From NCBI RefSeq assembly GCF_023015885.1, contig NZ_JALKBE010000001.1, forward strand, positions 558,001 to 622,000: 64,000 nt of DNA, given 5' to 3'. A model generated the notes under the pieces. The model had not been told where the DNA came from. It saw nothing but the letters and a program-made list of their open reading frames with translations, and did no database searches. Positions 18,417-27,476 of this stretch are shown one piece after another. Made by a program: the position numbers and the translations under genes. Position 1 is the stretch's first letter; each line of letters begins with the position of its first letter. The stretch comes from Aliiroseovarius sp. S1123 (GTDB lineage Bacteria > Pseudomonadota > Alphaproteobacteria > Rhodobacterales > Rhodobacteraceae).

Positions 18417-19112
18417 TTAAGCCTCCCGGATGGTGCGTTGTTCGATGCGCTTCTCGTGCTCGCCTTGGATGATGCGATGCACGTAGATGCCCGGCAGATG
18501 GATCGAGTCAGGATCCAGCGAGCCGGTCGGCACGATTTCTTCCACCTCGACCACACAGGTCTTGCCACACATGGCGGCAGGCGGGTTGAAGTTGCGGGCA
18601 GTCTTGCGGAAGACCAGGTTGCCGGTTTCGTCGGCTTTCCAGGCTTTCACGATGGACAGATCGGCAAAGATGCCTTCTTCAAGGATGTAGTCTTCGCCGT
18701 TGAAGGTTTTCACTTCTTTGCCCTCGGCAATCACAGTGCCCACGCCAGTCTTTGTGTAAAAACCGGGAATGCCGTGACCCGCCGCGCGCATGCGTTCGGC
18801 CAAGGTGCCTTGTGGGTTGAACTCGAGCTCCAGCTCGCCCGAGAGGTACTGGCGCATGAACTCGGCGTTCTCGCCAACATAGGACGACATCATCTTTTTG
18901 ATCTGCTTTGTGTCCAGCAATTTGCCAAGCCCGAAGCCATCAACGCCGCAGTTGTTTGAGGCGATGGTGATATCCTTAACACCGCTCTCGACCAGCGCGT
19001 CGATCAGCAGTTCCGGAATGCCGCACAGGCCAAAGCCGCCTGCGGCAATCAGCATGCCGTCAGTCAAAAGCCCGTCCAGAGCTTCGGCTGCGCTGCCATA
19101 TACCTTGTTCAT
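18417..19112 (-). CDS. scoA: 3-oxoacid CoA-transferase subunit A
   Basis: A protein of 231 aa from the ATG at 19112 ([12 protein letters not shown]), preceded by GAGAGGGAA; the in-frame start at 19157 lacks support. It has the subunit A signatures [16 protein letters not shown], then [13 protein letters not shown] and [20 protein letters not shown]. It forms the A2B2-type enzyme with ScoB. A 184-bp gap with no hairpin separates it from the divergent SLC13 permease gene. Confidence 0.92.
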   Translation of the reverse strand: MNKVYGSAAEALDGLLTDGMLIAAGGFGLCGIPELLIDALVESGVKDITIASNNCGVDGFGLGKLLDTKQIKKMMSSYVGENAEFMRQYLSGELELEFNPQGTLAERMRAAGHGIPGFYTKTGVGTVIAEGKEVKTFNGEDYILEEGIFADLSIVKAWKADETGNLVFRKTARNFNPPAAMCGKTCVVEVEEIVPTGSLDPDSIHLPGIYVHRIIQGEHEKRIEQRTIREA

Positions 19113-19296
19113 GAAAGTTCCCTCTCGTCTATTTCGCTGCTTTTCTGGCGTTCGCACGGCGCAGAGTCAACGAAACAGGGGGGGAATAGACGGTTTCGAG
19201 TATTTCTACCAAGTCGCTACTGCGACCCTCTGCGTAATTTTATTGCGTCATGCCGTATTCTGCTCACAATAAGATAACACGGGTAACGGAGAGGAA

Positions 19297-21180
19297 ATGG
19301 GACAGCTGGTTTTTACATTCGAGATGGGTGTGGTCTGCGCCATGTTGGGCTTCACAGTATTCCTTTTTGTCTCTGAGGTCGTGCGAATAGACTTGGCGGC
19401 CATCCTTGTTCTGGTGATCTTGGGCATCCTCAGCTATCACCCCACGCTCACCAATCTTGCCGATGTCAATCAGCTGTTTAACGGGTTTGCGTCAAACGCG
19501 GTGATTTCAATCATTGCCGTGATGATCGTAGGGGCCGGGCTGGATAAGACCGGGATCATGAACAAGGTGGCGGCGACGATCATGCAGCGTGGTGGCGCAT
19601 CGGAAAAGCGGATCCAGCCTATTGTCGCGGCCACTGTTGGGGTGATCTCAAGCTTCATGCAGAACGTGGGCGCGGCAGCTTTGTTTCTACCGGTGATCAG
19701 CCGGATCTCTACGCGGTCGGGCATTCCTATCAATCGTCTGGCGATGCCGATGGGATTTTGCGCGATCCTTGGCGGCACGATGACCATGGTGGGGTCGTCG
19801 CCACTTATTCTGCTAAATGACCTGCTGCAAACCGCCAATGACAGCCTGCCTGACGGGCAGAAGATGGAGCTTTTTAGTCTGTTCTCTGTGGCTCCGGTTG
19901 GCGTTGTTCTGGTTCTTAGTGGGATCCTCTATTTCTTGCTGCTGGGGCGTTGGGTGCTGCCGGAAAGTGGCTCGGTCAGCGATACGTCGGTGGGGCAGGG
20001 AACGTCGGATTACCTTAAGCGTGTCTATGGTCTGACCGCCTCGGTCTATGAGGTTGAAGTGCCCGCGGAAAGTCCACTGGTCGGGCAGATTTTGGCGGAT
20101 GTGAATCTGGAAAACCACCTCTACATCATTTCAACCTTCTATCGTGGCAAGACCTCGATGGTGCAGGTGCTGACTGCTGAAATTGCGGCGCCTTGCCGTT
20201 TGGCGATCATCGGCAAGAAGGACGAGGTAGACAGATTTGCCAAGAAATACGGACTGATCGTGCGCCCGCAACTGGATGTGTTTACGGAAGAATTTGCCGC
20301 CACAAATGCAGGTATTGCTGAACTTGTAATCCCGCCGGAAAGCGACCTTATTGGCAAATCCCCGCGTGAGCTGCTGCTGCGTAAGACCTATGGCCTGTCT
20401 CTTTTAGCGATCCACCGCCGTGAAGAAACGCTAAGCCATGTGGAAACCGATGATCACGAACCCACTGCGATTGGTGTTGAGAAGTTCGAGCTGGGCGACA
20501 TGCTGGTTGCACATACCCGCTGGGACAACCTGACCCGCCTTCAGGGCAATCAGAATTTCGTCATCATGACCTCGGATTTCCCGCAAGAGGAACTTCGCCC
20601 GCACAAGGTGGGCTGGGCCATGCTGTTTTTTGCGGTCTCGCTATCCCTTATCCTGTTCACCGATGTGCGCCTGTCGCTGTGCCTGCTGACAGGGGCTGTC
20701 GGGATGCTTTTGTCGCGAGTGCTATCGATTGACGAGGCCTATAACGCAGTGGGATGGAACACGGTGTTCCTGCTGGCCTGCCTGATCCCATTGGGGCAGG
20801 CGGTGCAGAACACGGGAACGGCCGAATGGATTGCGCAGCAGATTCTGACGGCGCTGGATGGTTGGCCAATCTGGTCGCTTCAAGCCGGGATTGCAGTGCT
20901 GGCCACTGGTTTTTCGTTGGTGATGTCCAATGTTGGCGCCACAGTTTTGCTGGTGCCCTTGGCGGTGTCCATCGCAGTGGCAGCAGGGGCCAGTCCCGCG
21001 CTATTTGCCCTGACCGTGGCAATTTCGACGTCGAACTCTTTCATCATCCCAACCCATCAGGTGAACGCGCTGATCATGGGGCCTGCTGGGTACAAGGTAA
21101 AAGATTTCGTCAAGGCGGGGGGGATAATGACAATCCTGTTCCTGGTGATTTCGCTGATCATGCTGAACCTCGTGTTCTGA
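19297..21180 (+). CDS. SLC13-family permease with two central RCK_C domains
   Basis: A protein of 627 aa. About five to six membrane helices come first, with the family's SNAVISIIAVMIVGAGLD and MQNVGAAALFLPV stretches. Then a cytoplasmic insert holds two RCK_C (TrkA-C) units (YEVEVPAESPLVGQILADVN, and IAELVIPPESDLIGKSPREL). A second set of helices has SNVGATVLLVPLAVSIA and STSNSFIIPTHQVNAL. Such proteins are sodium- or proton-coupled anion carriers (sulfate, tellurite or dicarboxylates); the RCK_C pair suggests ligand control. GGAGAGGAA precedes the ATG. The substrate cannot be told from sequence. Confidence 0.85.
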   Translation: MGQLVFTFEMGVVCAMLGFTVFLFVSEVVRIDLAAILVLVILGILSYHPTLTNLADVNQLFNGFASNAVISIIAVMIVGAGLDKTGIMNKVAATIMQRGGASEKRIQPIVAATVGVISSFMQNVGAAALFLPVISRISTRSGIPINRLAMPMGFCAILGGTMTMVGSSPLILLNDLLQTANDSLPDGQKMELFSLFSVAPVGVVLVLSGILYFLLLGRWVLPESGSVSDTSVGQGTSDYLKRVYGLTASVYEVEVPAESPLVGQILADVNLENHLYIISTFYRGKTSMVQVLTAEIAAPCRLAIIGKKDEVDRFAKKYGLIVRPQLDVFTEEFAATNAGIAELVIPPESDLIGKSPRELLLRKTYGLSLLAIHRREETLSHVETDDHEPTAIGVEKFELGDMLVAHTRWDNLTRLQGNQNFVIMTSDFPQEELRPHKVGWAMLFFAVSLSLILFTDVRLSLCLLTGAVGMLLSRVLSIDEAYNAVGWNTVFLLACLIPLGQAVQNTGTAEWIAQQILTALDGWPIWSLQAGIAVLATGFSLVMSNVGATVLLVPLAVSIAVAAGASPALFALTVAISTSNSFIIPTHQVNALIMGPAGYKVKDFVKAGGIMTILFLVISLIMLNLVF

Positions 21181-21263
21181 CCATAGGATGGAGGGTCAAC
21201 GGAACAGGCCGCTATTGCCGGGGCGAGGGCAATTCACCCCGCCAGACTAGGTAGCGCGAATTG

Positions 21264-21725
21264 TTAGCTGGCAAGTGCTATGGCAAGCGCGTGCACGGCC
21301 ATGTAGATCACGATCAGCGACCCGATGGTATAGAACGTCGCCCGGACCTCGTGTGTTTGCTTGGTGGCATAGGCGACGAAATGGGCCAGGCGCGCCGCAA
21401 CAAAGCCATACATCAGCAGTTGCGCCAACAGCAGGCTGGGATCGGTCACCACGAACAGAAGGCCCGCGATCAGGAATGCGGGAATGTTCTCAAGATCATT
21501 ACGGTGCATGCGGCGCGAGCGGTCGACATAGTCGTTCACGTCCAGCTGTTCCGGGTGCGGGTCTGTGTTCAGGATGCCTTGTTGCACGTCCTCCGGACTG
21601 GCAAGACCGCTGTTGCTTTTCATCATCCGATAGACCGTCATCCAGCCCTGTCCCATGATCTTGAGCACCATGAGCGCGGCGGCGATTACGTAGGTCTCAA
21701 AAACGGGGTTCGTCAAATCCAGCAT
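21264..21725 (-). CDS. MAPEG-family membrane protein
   Basis: A protein of 153 aa from the ATG at 21725 (MLDLTNPVFE); a start at 21764 is possible. It has four hydrophobic helices. The conserved family loop is RSRRMHRNDLENIPAF between helices 1 and 2, matching the Arg/Asn/Glu glutathione-binding residues of microsomal glutathione transferases. This suggests glutathione-linked detoxification at the inner membrane. It converges with the SLC13 gene and is not in an operon. Confidence 0.8.
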   Translation of the reverse strand: MLDLTNPVFETYVIAAALMVLKIMGQGWMTVYRMMKSNSGLASPEDVQQGILNTDPHPEQLDVNDYVDRSRRMHRNDLENIPAFLIAGLLFVVTDPSLLLAQLLMYGFVAARLAHFVAYATKQTHEVRATFYTIGSLIVIYMAVHALAIALAS

Positions 21726-21824
21726 GTCCAATCTATCCCTGAAATACGGCGTTGCACGGCGCAATTTCCAAGCGCTGGATCAACGATAGGGACAAATACT
21801 AAGTGAGGCAAATTGTGGTACGCG

Positions 21825-21847
21825 GAGCCGGGTTGGCAGCCCGGCTC
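21825..21847 (-). terminator. Hairpin behind topA, possible terminator
   Basis: Perfect 8-bp stem GAGCCGGG/CCCGGCTC with a 7-nt loop, 8 bp past the topA stop. No T run follows on the minus strand, so it may be a weak or Rho-aided terminator. Confidence 0.4.
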
Positions 21848-21854
21848 TCGCTGG

Positions 21855-24416
21855 TTAGCTTGCCTTTTTCTTCGCAGCGGCCTTCTTCTTCGGCGCGGCT
21901 TTCTTGCGGGCGGGCTTTTTCTTCGCAGCCTTTTCCGCGATCCAGCCTACGGCCATTTCCATGGTGACGTCGGCGGGTTCGACCTCTTTCGGGATGGTGG
22001 CGTTTACCTTGCCCCATTTCACGTAAGGTCCATAGCGCCCTTCCAGCACGTTCACCGGTCCGCCCTCTTCCGGGTGTTCGCCCAGTTCTTTCAAAGGCTT
22101 GGCGGCAGCAGCGCCGCGGCGTCCCGGATTGGCGCGTTTGTCGGCCAGCATTTCGACCGCGTGGTTCATGCCCACATCGAACATCTCGGTCCATTGCTTG
22201 AGGCTGACATAAACCGGTTTTTCGTCATCCGGAAACTTGTGCATCAGATAGGGACCAAACCGGCCAAGGTTCGCGGTGATCCGCCCGCCTTCCGGGTGGT
22301 CACCCACGTGGCGCGGCAGCGACAGAAGTTGCAGCGCGCGTTCCAGATCGGTTTCTTCCTTCGGCCAGCCGCCATTGCGGGCCTGCGGCAGCGAGGTGCG
22401 CTTGGGGCGCTTGTTTTCCGGCGTGGCTTCTCCGCGCTGCACATAGGGGCCATAGCGGCCATCCTTCAGCCAGATCTCGTCATCGCCATCGGTGCCCAGA
22501 AGCTTCTCTTCGCCTTCAGCGCCTTCACCCGCGATCGGGCGGGTGTAGTTGCATTCCGGATAGTTGCCACAGCCGACGAACCCGCCAGTACGCGAAGTTT
22601 TCAGGTGCAATTGTCCGGTACCGCATTTCGGGCAGATGCGCGGATCTGTGCCGTCTTCGCGCGGCGGATAGAGTTGGGGCGCCAGCGCCGCGTCCAGCTT
22701 ATCCAAAACCTCGGAAATCCGCAGCTCGGACGTTTCGGCAATCGCGGCCGAGAAATCCCGCCAGAAGCGTGCCAGCACTTCCTTGTAGTCCATGTCACCC
22801 GCCGAAATCTCGTCGAGTTCCTCTTCAAGGTTCGCGGTGAACTCATAGCCCACATACTGGCGGAAGAAATTCATCAGGAAGATGGTGACGATCCGGCCTT
22901 TGTCCTCGGGGAACAGGCGGTTCTTGTCCTTGCGAACGTACTCGCGGTCTTGGATCGTGGTGATTACCGACGCATAGGTCGAGGGGCGACCAATGCCCAG
23001 CTCTTCCATGCGTTTAACCAGCGTCGCCTCGGTGTAGCGGGGCGGGGGCTGGGTGAAGTGCTGTTCGGGCGAGATAGTCTTTTTCTCGGCCTTTTCGCCT
23101 TCCATGATCTGGGGCAGGCGCTTGTCGTCGTCATCCGTCACCTGATCGTCGCGGCCTTCTTCATAGACCTTCAGGAAGCCTTCGAACACAACCACTTGCC
23201 CCGTGGCGCGCAGCACCACTTGCCCGTCATTCGAACCAACATCCACGCTGGTTCGCTCGAACCGGGCGCTTTCCATTTGGCTGGCGAGGGTCCGCTTCCA
23301 AATCAGGTCATAAAGCTTGCGCTGATCGGGTTCCAGCTTGGCCAGTTGGCCTGCATCCACGGTCATATCCGTCGGGCGGATACATTCGTGCGCTTCCTGT
23401 GCGTTCTTGGCTTTGTTTTTGTAAATCCGCGGGCTGGCTGGGATAAATTCCTTGCCGTAACGGTCAGAAATGGCGTCACGCGCTGCGGCTACGGCCTCGG
23501 GCGCCATATCGATGCCGTCGGTCCGCATATAGGTGATATACCCCGCCTCATATAGGCGCTGGGCGGTCGACATGGTCTGACGTGCGCCAAAGCCGAACTT
23601 GCGGCTGGCTTCCTGCTGCAGGGTCGACGTCATGAAGGGCGGCGAGGGGTTGCGGGTCGCTGGCTTCGCTTCCACCGACTGCACCGACAAATCGCGCGAG
23701 GTGATGGCCTGCACGGCCAGCTCGGCTGCGGTTTCGTTTTCAAGGTCGTAACGGTCGAGCTTGTGGCCCCCCAACACCGTCAGGCGCGCCTCGAACTCCT
23801 GCCCGCGCGGCGTCTGCAGAAGCGCCTTTACCGACCAGTATTCACGGGCGTTGAACGCCTCGATTTCTTCCTCACGCTCAACGATCAGGCGCAGGCACAC
23901 CGACTGCACACGGCCTGCAGACCGCGCACCGGGCAGTTTGCGCCACAGAACGGGCGACAGGTTGAACCCCACCAAATAGTCCAGCGCACGGCGGGCCAGA
24001 TAGGCTTCGACCAGATCGCTGTCCACGTCGCGCGGGTTCTGCATCGCTTCGGTTACGGCGGATTTGGTGATCGCGTTGAAAACCACGCGGCTGACGGGCG
24101 TGTCTTTCTTGACCGCACGGCGCTTGCGCAGCGCTTCTTCCAAGTGCCACGAAATCGCTTCTCCTTCGCGATCAGGGTCGGTGGCGAGGATCAGGTTGTT
24201 GTCGTCTTTCAGGGCGTCGGCAATGGCGCGCACATGCTTGGCGCTGTCACGGCCGATCTCCCACGTCATGGCAAAATCGTTGTCCGTATCGACCGACCCA
24301 TCTTTGGGCGGCAGGTCGCGGACGTGACCGTAGGACGCCAGCACCGTATAGTCCGAGCCAAGATATTTGTTGATGGTCTTGGCTTTGGCCGGGCTTTCAA
24401 CGACGACTACGGGCAT
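21855..24416 (-). CDS. topA: DNA topoisomerase I
   Basis: A protein of 853 aa, type IA topoisomerase, which relaxes negative supercoils. The Toprim domain is at the start (VVVESPAKAKTINKYLG; the acidic ATDPDREGEAISWHLEE near residue 80). The active-site Tyr is in YITYMRTDG, where E. coli has Ser for the final Gly. A zinc-finger module (CPKCGTGQL, GCGNYPECNYTRP) is followed by three ribbon-like repeats (RYGPYVQRG, RFGPYLMHKF, RYGPYVKWG) and a Lys/Ala-rich tail typical of alphaproteobacteria. It is divergent from the helicase gene, 225 bp away. Confidence 0.97.
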   Translation of the reverse strand: MPVVVVESPAKAKTINKYLGSDYTVLASYGHVRDLPPKDGSVDTDNDFAMTWEIGRDSAKHVRAIADALKDDNNLILATDPDREGEAISWHLEEALRKRRAVKKDTPVSRVVFNAITKSAVTEAMQNPRDVDSDLVEAYLARRALDYLVGFNLSPVLWRKLPGARSAGRVQSVCLRLIVEREEEIEAFNAREYWSVKALLQTPRGQEFEARLTVLGGHKLDRYDLENETAAELAVQAITSRDLSVQSVEAKPATRNPSPPFMTSTLQQEASRKFGFGARQTMSTAQRLYEAGYITYMRTDGIDMAPEAVAAARDAISDRYGKEFIPASPRIYKNKAKNAQEAHECIRPTDMTVDAGQLAKLEPDQRKLYDLIWKRTLASQMESARFERTSVDVGSNDGQVVLRATGQVVVFEGFLKVYEEGRDDQVTDDDDKRLPQIMEGEKAEKKTISPEQHFTQPPPRYTEATLVKRMEELGIGRPSTYASVITTIQDREYVRKDKNRLFPEDKGRIVTIFLMNFFRQYVGYEFTANLEEELDEISAGDMDYKEVLARFWRDFSAAIAETSELRISEVLDKLDAALAPQLYPPREDGTDPRICPKCGTGQLHLKTSRTGGFVGCGNYPECNYTRPIAGEGAEGEEKLLGTDGDDEIWLKDGRYGPYVQRGEATPENKRPKRTSLPQARNGGWPKEETDLERALQLLSLPRHVGDHPEGGRITANLGRFGPYLMHKFPDDEKPVYVSLKQWTEMFDVGMNHAVEMLADKRANPGRRGAAAAKPLKELGEHPEEGGPVNVLEGRYGPYVKWGKVNATIPKEVEPADVTMEMAVGWIAEKAAKKKPARKKAAPKKKAAAKKKAS

Positions 24417-24641
24417 GAACTTCCTCTCGACTCATTCAGGCTGCGCAATACCAGCCCTGCTCTTGAGGGCGTTAGATGGGTTGGGAAAGGGCGGCTTGTC
24501 AATGGGCACTCTTCTTATATAGGGGCACATTTCGCCGCGCCCCCGTAGGGGGCGGAAAGTTACGGGCGTTTTTAGGGGGCGGTTGGAACAGATGTGGAAC
24601 ATGCTCTTCCCCTGTGGCGATGGCGTTGCTAAGAAGAGCCT

Positions 24642-27125
24642 ATGAGCAGCATTGATAATGACGATCTGATTGATGATTCCGATGATGGGGTAGGCGCACC
24701 GAAAGTGCCGCTGTCGCAGCGCGCGATGGGGGCAGCTTTGGGGGCACGTTCCGCGCCCTATATGGATGGTTTGAACCCTGCCCAACGTGAAGCGGTCGAG
24801 ACGCTAAACGGCCCCGTCCTGATGCTGGCGGGCGCGGGCACGGGCAAGACCAAAGCCTTGACCACACGGATCGCACATCTGCTGACTACCGGCTCTGCGC
24901 GAACCAACGAAATTCTTGCCGTGACCTTTACCAACAAGGCTGCGCGCGAAATGAAGGAGCGTGTCGCGGGGCTGTTGGGCCAGACGGTTGAAGGGATGCC
25001 ATGGATGGGCACCTTCCACTCGATCTGCGTGAAGCTTTTGCGTCGTCACGCCGAGCTTGTGGGGCTGAAAACCAACTTCACCATTCTGGACACGGACGAC
25101 CAGATCAGGCTGCTGAAACAGCTGATTGTTGCCAATAATATCGACGAAAAACGCTGGCCGGCACGGCTGTTGTCGGGCGTGATTGACAACTGGAAAAACC
25201 GCGCGTGGACACCGGAAACGCTACCGTCTTCCGAGGCGCAGGCCTTCAATGGCCGCGGGCCGGAGCTTTATGCCCAATATCAGGAGCGGCTTAAGACCCT
25301 GAACGCGTGCGATTTCGGTGACTTGCTTCTTCACATGGTCACGATTTTCCAGCAGCACGACGACATTCTGACCAAGTATCAAAGCTGGTTTCGCTATATC
25401 CTCGTGGACGAATATCAGGATACGAACGTCGCCCAATATCTCTGGCTGCGCTTGCTCGCTGCGGGGCACAAGAACATCTGCTGCGTGGGCGATGATGATC
25501 AGTCCATCTATGGATGGCGCGGGGCCGAGGTTGGCAATATCCTACGGTTTGAAAAGGATTTTCCCGGCGCGAAGGTGGTCCGGCTAGAGCAGAACTATCG
25601 CTCGACCGCACACATTCTGGCGGCCGCGTCTGGCGTGATCGCAGGGAACGAAGGGCGTCTGGGCAAAGAACTGTGGACCGAGGCCGAGGGCGGCGAAAAG
25701 GTGCGCCTGATCGGCCATTGGGACGGCGACGAGGAAGCCCGTTGGGTCGGGGAAGAGATTGAGGCGATGCAGTCCGGTACGCGGGGCATGGCGCCGAAAT
25801 CGCTGGATGATATGGCCATCCTCGTGCGCGCGTCCCACCAGATGCGCGCGTTTGAAGACCGCTTCCTGACCATCGGCTTGCCGTATCGCGTCATCGGTGG
25901 CCCGCGTTTCTATGAGCGCTTGGAAATCCGCGACGCCATGGCCTATTTCCGGCTGGCCGTGTCGCAGGACGATGATCTGGCGTTTGAGCGCATCGTCAAC
26001 ACGCCCCGTCGCGGACTGGGCGACAAAGCGGTGCAGACGATCCAGATGCTCGCCCGCACCAATGGCGTCTCGCTGGTCGAAGGGGCCCGGATCGCTGTGG
26101 ACAGCGGTGCGATCAAGGGCAAGGGCGGCAAGGGGTTGGACGAGCTTGTCGGTAACTTGGACCGTTGGGCTAAACTGATGCTCGGGCCAGTTCTAGGCCA
26201 CTTCGATGAAGGCGAAATTGTTACTGAAGAAGGCGATATTGGCCGGGAATTCCGGACCGAATATGGCGAGCCTGAACACACTCACATCGAACTGGCCGAG
26301 ATGATCCTTGAGGAATCTCGTTACACCGAGATGTGGTTGAACGATAAGAACCCAGATTCTCCGGGGCGGCTTGAGAACCTCAAGGAACTGGTGAAGGCGC
26401 TGGAAAGCTTTGAAAACCTTCAGGGTTTTCTGGAGCATGTCAGCCTGATCATGGACAATGACACCGACGACGCGGAAGAAAAAGTCACGATCATGACCCT
26501 GCACGGCGCCAAAGGGTTGGAGTTTCCCGCCGTGTTCCTACCGGGCTGGGAAGATGGGCTGTTCCCGTCTCAGCGCTCGATGGATGAAAGCGGGTTGAAG
26601 GGCTTGGAAGAAGAACGTCGGCTGGCCTATGTGGGCATCACGCGGGCGGAAGAGGTCTGCACGATCTCTTTCGCTGCCAATCGCCGTGTTTATGGCCAAT
26701 GGCAGTCGCAGTTGCCCTCGCGTTTCGTCGATGAGCTGCCCGAGGACCACGTTGAAGTGCTGACCGCGCCCGGGCTTTATGGCGGTGGCTATGGCGGCAT
26801 GTCGGGCGACTACGGTGGCTCGCGTCTGGAAGAGAAAGCCAGCCGTGCGGATGCATATAATTCGCCGGGTTGGAAGCGGATGCAAGCGCAGGGCAATCTG
26901 CGCGCGAAACCCGCCCCGAACGAGGCAAAAGGCCTAGTGATCGACGCCACCGCTGTGTCGTCCTTTACACAAGGCGACCGCGTGTTCCACACCAAGTTTG
27001 GCTATGGCACCGTGATGGGCATCGAAGGCGACAAGCTGGATATCGAGTTCGACAAGGCAGGTGCCAAGAAAGTCGTCTCGAAGTTCATTGTGCCAGCCGC
27101 ACAAGCGGGCGACGTTCCCTTCTAA
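24642..27125 (+). CDS. uvrD: UvrD/PcrA-type DNA helicase
   Basis: A protein of 827 aa, superfamily 1A 3'-5' helicase. A Q motif (LNPAQREAV), Walker A AGAGTGKT at residues 63-70, VTFTNKAAREMKERV, DEYQDTN near residue 255, GDDDQSIYGWRGA, LEQNYRST, TLHGAKGLEFPAVF and YVGITRAEE are all present. The C-terminus ends in the Tudor-like RNA-polymerase-binding unit (GDRVFHTKFGYGTVMGIEGD), as in PcrA/UvrD. It acts in mismatch and nucleotide excision repair. It converges with the CcsR-like RNA array on the other strand, 26 bp beyond its stop. Confidence 0.95.
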   Translation: MSSIDNDDLIDDSDDGVGAPKVPLSQRAMGAALGARSAPYMDGLNPAQREAVETLNGPVLMLAGAGTGKTKALTTRIAHLLTTGSARTNEILAVTFTNKAAREMKERVAGLLGQTVEGMPWMGTFHSICVKLLRRHAELVGLKTNFTILDTDDQIRLLKQLIVANNIDEKRWPARLLSGVIDNWKNRAWTPETLPSSEAQAFNGRGPELYAQYQERLKTLNACDFGDLLLHMVTIFQQHDDILTKYQSWFRYILVDEYQDTNVAQYLWLRLLAAGHKNICCVGDDDQSIYGWRGAEVGNILRFEKDFPGAKVVRLEQNYRSTAHILAAASGVIAGNEGRLGKELWTEAEGGEKVRLIGHWDGDEEARWVGEEIEAMQSGTRGMAPKSLDDMAILVRASHQMRAFEDRFLTIGLPYRVIGGPRFYERLEIRDAMAYFRLAVSQDDDLAFERIVNTPRRGLGDKAVQTIQMLARTNGVSLVEGARIAVDSGAIKGKGGKGLDELVGNLDRWAKLMLGPVLGHFDEGEIVTEEGDIGREFRTEYGEPEHTHIELAEMILEESRYTEMWLNDKNPDSPGRLENLKELVKALESFENLQGFLEHVSLIMDNDTDDAEEKVTIMTLHGAKGLEFPAVFLPGWEDGLFPSQRSMDESGLKGLEEERRLAYVGITRAEEVCTISFAANRRVYGQWQSQLPSRFVDELPEDHVEVLTAPGLYGGGYGGMSGDYGGSRLEEKASRADAYNSPGWKRMQAQGNLRAKPAPNEAKGLVIDATAVSSFTQGDRVFHTKFGYGTVMGIEGDKLDIEFDKAGAKKVVSKFIVPAAQAGDVPF

Positions 27126-27150
27126 CCGCTGACTTCAGACCAACCGGAAT

Positions 27151-27192
27151 AAAAAAAACGGCGCCGCTCGGGAGGAGGAGAGCGACGCCGTT
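27151..27192 (-). ncRNA. CcsR-like hairpin 8, also the array terminator
   Basis: Stem AACGGCG (27157-27163) with CGCCGTT (27186-27192), with an inner GCT/AGC pairing; motif at 27170-27178. On the minus strand the stem runs into eight T (27151-27158), so this copy doubles as an intrinsic terminator for the DUF1127-CcsR transcript. Confidence 0.85.
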
Positions 27193-27204
27193 TCCTATTT
27201 GGTC

Positions 27205-27230
27205 GGACCTCTGGGAGGAGGAGTGAGGCC
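27205..27230 (-). ncRNA. CcsR-like hairpin 7
   Basis: The weakest stem: GG-A-CCTC (27205-27211, bulged A) with GAGGCC (27225-27230). Motif at 27213-27221 in the loop. Confidence 0.68.
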
Positions 27231-27240
27231 CGGCGCTGTG

Positions 27241-27268
27241 ACCCGGGTCGGGAGGAGGTGACCCGCGT
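27241..27268 (-). ncRNA. CcsR-like hairpin 6
   Basis: Stem ACCCGGGTC (27241-27249) with GACCCGCGT (27260-27268), one mismatch; the 10-nt loop is the motif plus one base (27250-27258). Confidence 0.8.
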
Positions 27269-27278
27269 CAGATCGGTT

Positions 27279-27302
27279 CGTTCCTGGGAGGAGGGTGGAA
27301 CG
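27279..27302 (-). ncRNA. CcsR-like hairpin 5
   Basis: Perfect 6-bp stem CGTTCC (27279-27284) with GGAACG (27297-27302); motif at 27286-27294. A short CCCC/GGGG hairpin (27303-27317) lies between this copy and hairpin 4. Confidence 0.78.
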
Positions 27303-27319
27303 CCCCGAAATTTGGGGGT

Positions 27320-27353
27320 GCGGTGATGTCAGGGAGGAGGAAGACATCACCGC
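27320..27353 (-). ncRNA. CcsR-like hairpin 4
   Basis: Perfect 11-bp stem GCGGTGATGTC (27320-27330) with GACATCACCGC (27343-27353). The 12-nt loop holds the motif at 27332-27340. This is the most regular member. Confidence 0.85.
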
Positions 27354-27360
27354 GACCCGA

Positions 27361-27387
27361 GGACCGTCAGGGAGGAGGAGACAGTCC
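27361..27387 (-). ncRNA. CcsR-like hairpin 3
   Basis: Stem 27361-27367 with 27381-27387 (GGACCGT/ACAGTCC, one mismatch). Motif at 27370-27378 in the loop. Confidence 0.78.
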
Positions 27388-27397
27388 GAAGATTTTG

Positions 27398-27433
27398 GGC
27401 AGCGAGACCCGGGAGGAGGAGGACCTCGCCGCC
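27398..27433 (-). ncRNA. CcsR-like hairpin 2
   Basis: Stem core GCGAG 27402-27406 with CTCGC 27425-27429, extended outward by GGC/GCC past one mismatch. Motif at 27411-27419 in the loop. Confidence 0.78.
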
Positions 27434-27439
27434 ATTCAT

Positions 27440-27470
27440 GTTCACCGCCGGGAGGAGGAGAGCGGGGAAC
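27440..27470 (-). ncRNA. CcsR-like hairpin 1
   Basis: Stem 27440-27448 with 27462-27470 (plus strand GTTCACCGC/GCGGGGAAC, one mismatch); the motif at 27450-27458 is in the 13-nt loop. It starts 7 bp after the DUF1127 stop, so processing of the shared transcript is needed to free it. Confidence 0.8.
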
Positions 27471-27476
27471 AGAAAC

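Larger units (their letters stand above)
27151..27476 (-). repeat. Tandem array of eight CCTCCTCCC-loop hairpins (CcsR/cuckoo RNA family)
   Basis: On the minus strand, directly after the DUF1127 gene, the 9-mer CCTCCTCCC occurs eight times at 36-46 nt intervals (plus-strand starts 27170, 27213, 27250, 27286, 27332, 27370, 27411 and 27450). Each copy lies in the loop of a hairpin; the stem sequences differ between copies yet stay complementary, which argues for selection on structure. In Rhodobacter sphaeroides four CcsR RNAs with this motif lie behind a DUF1127 gene (ccaF1) and are co-transcribed with it under stress. CCUCCUCCC matches the anti-Shine-Dalgarno end of 16S rRNA. Eight copies is twice the R. 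sphaeroides number. Confidence 0.88.

Noticed and set aside
21813-23555. Long plus-strand frame of 580 codons opposite topA
   Set aside because: It is the antisense shadow of a GC-rich gene: no ribosome site, no recognisable domain, unusual composition rich in His, Arg and Gln.
27151-27476. Direct repeats every ~40 bp resembling a CRISPR array
   Set aside because: The repeated unit is only 9-11 nt, intervals vary (36-46), and flanking sequences pair to form hairpins. No cas genes are near.
27151-27476. GGGAGGAGG on the plus strand as a row of ribosome binding sites for small ORFs
   Set aside because: No consistent start codons or frames follow the motifs; the minus-strand reading with a T-run terminator and a DUF1127 gene upstream explains them better.
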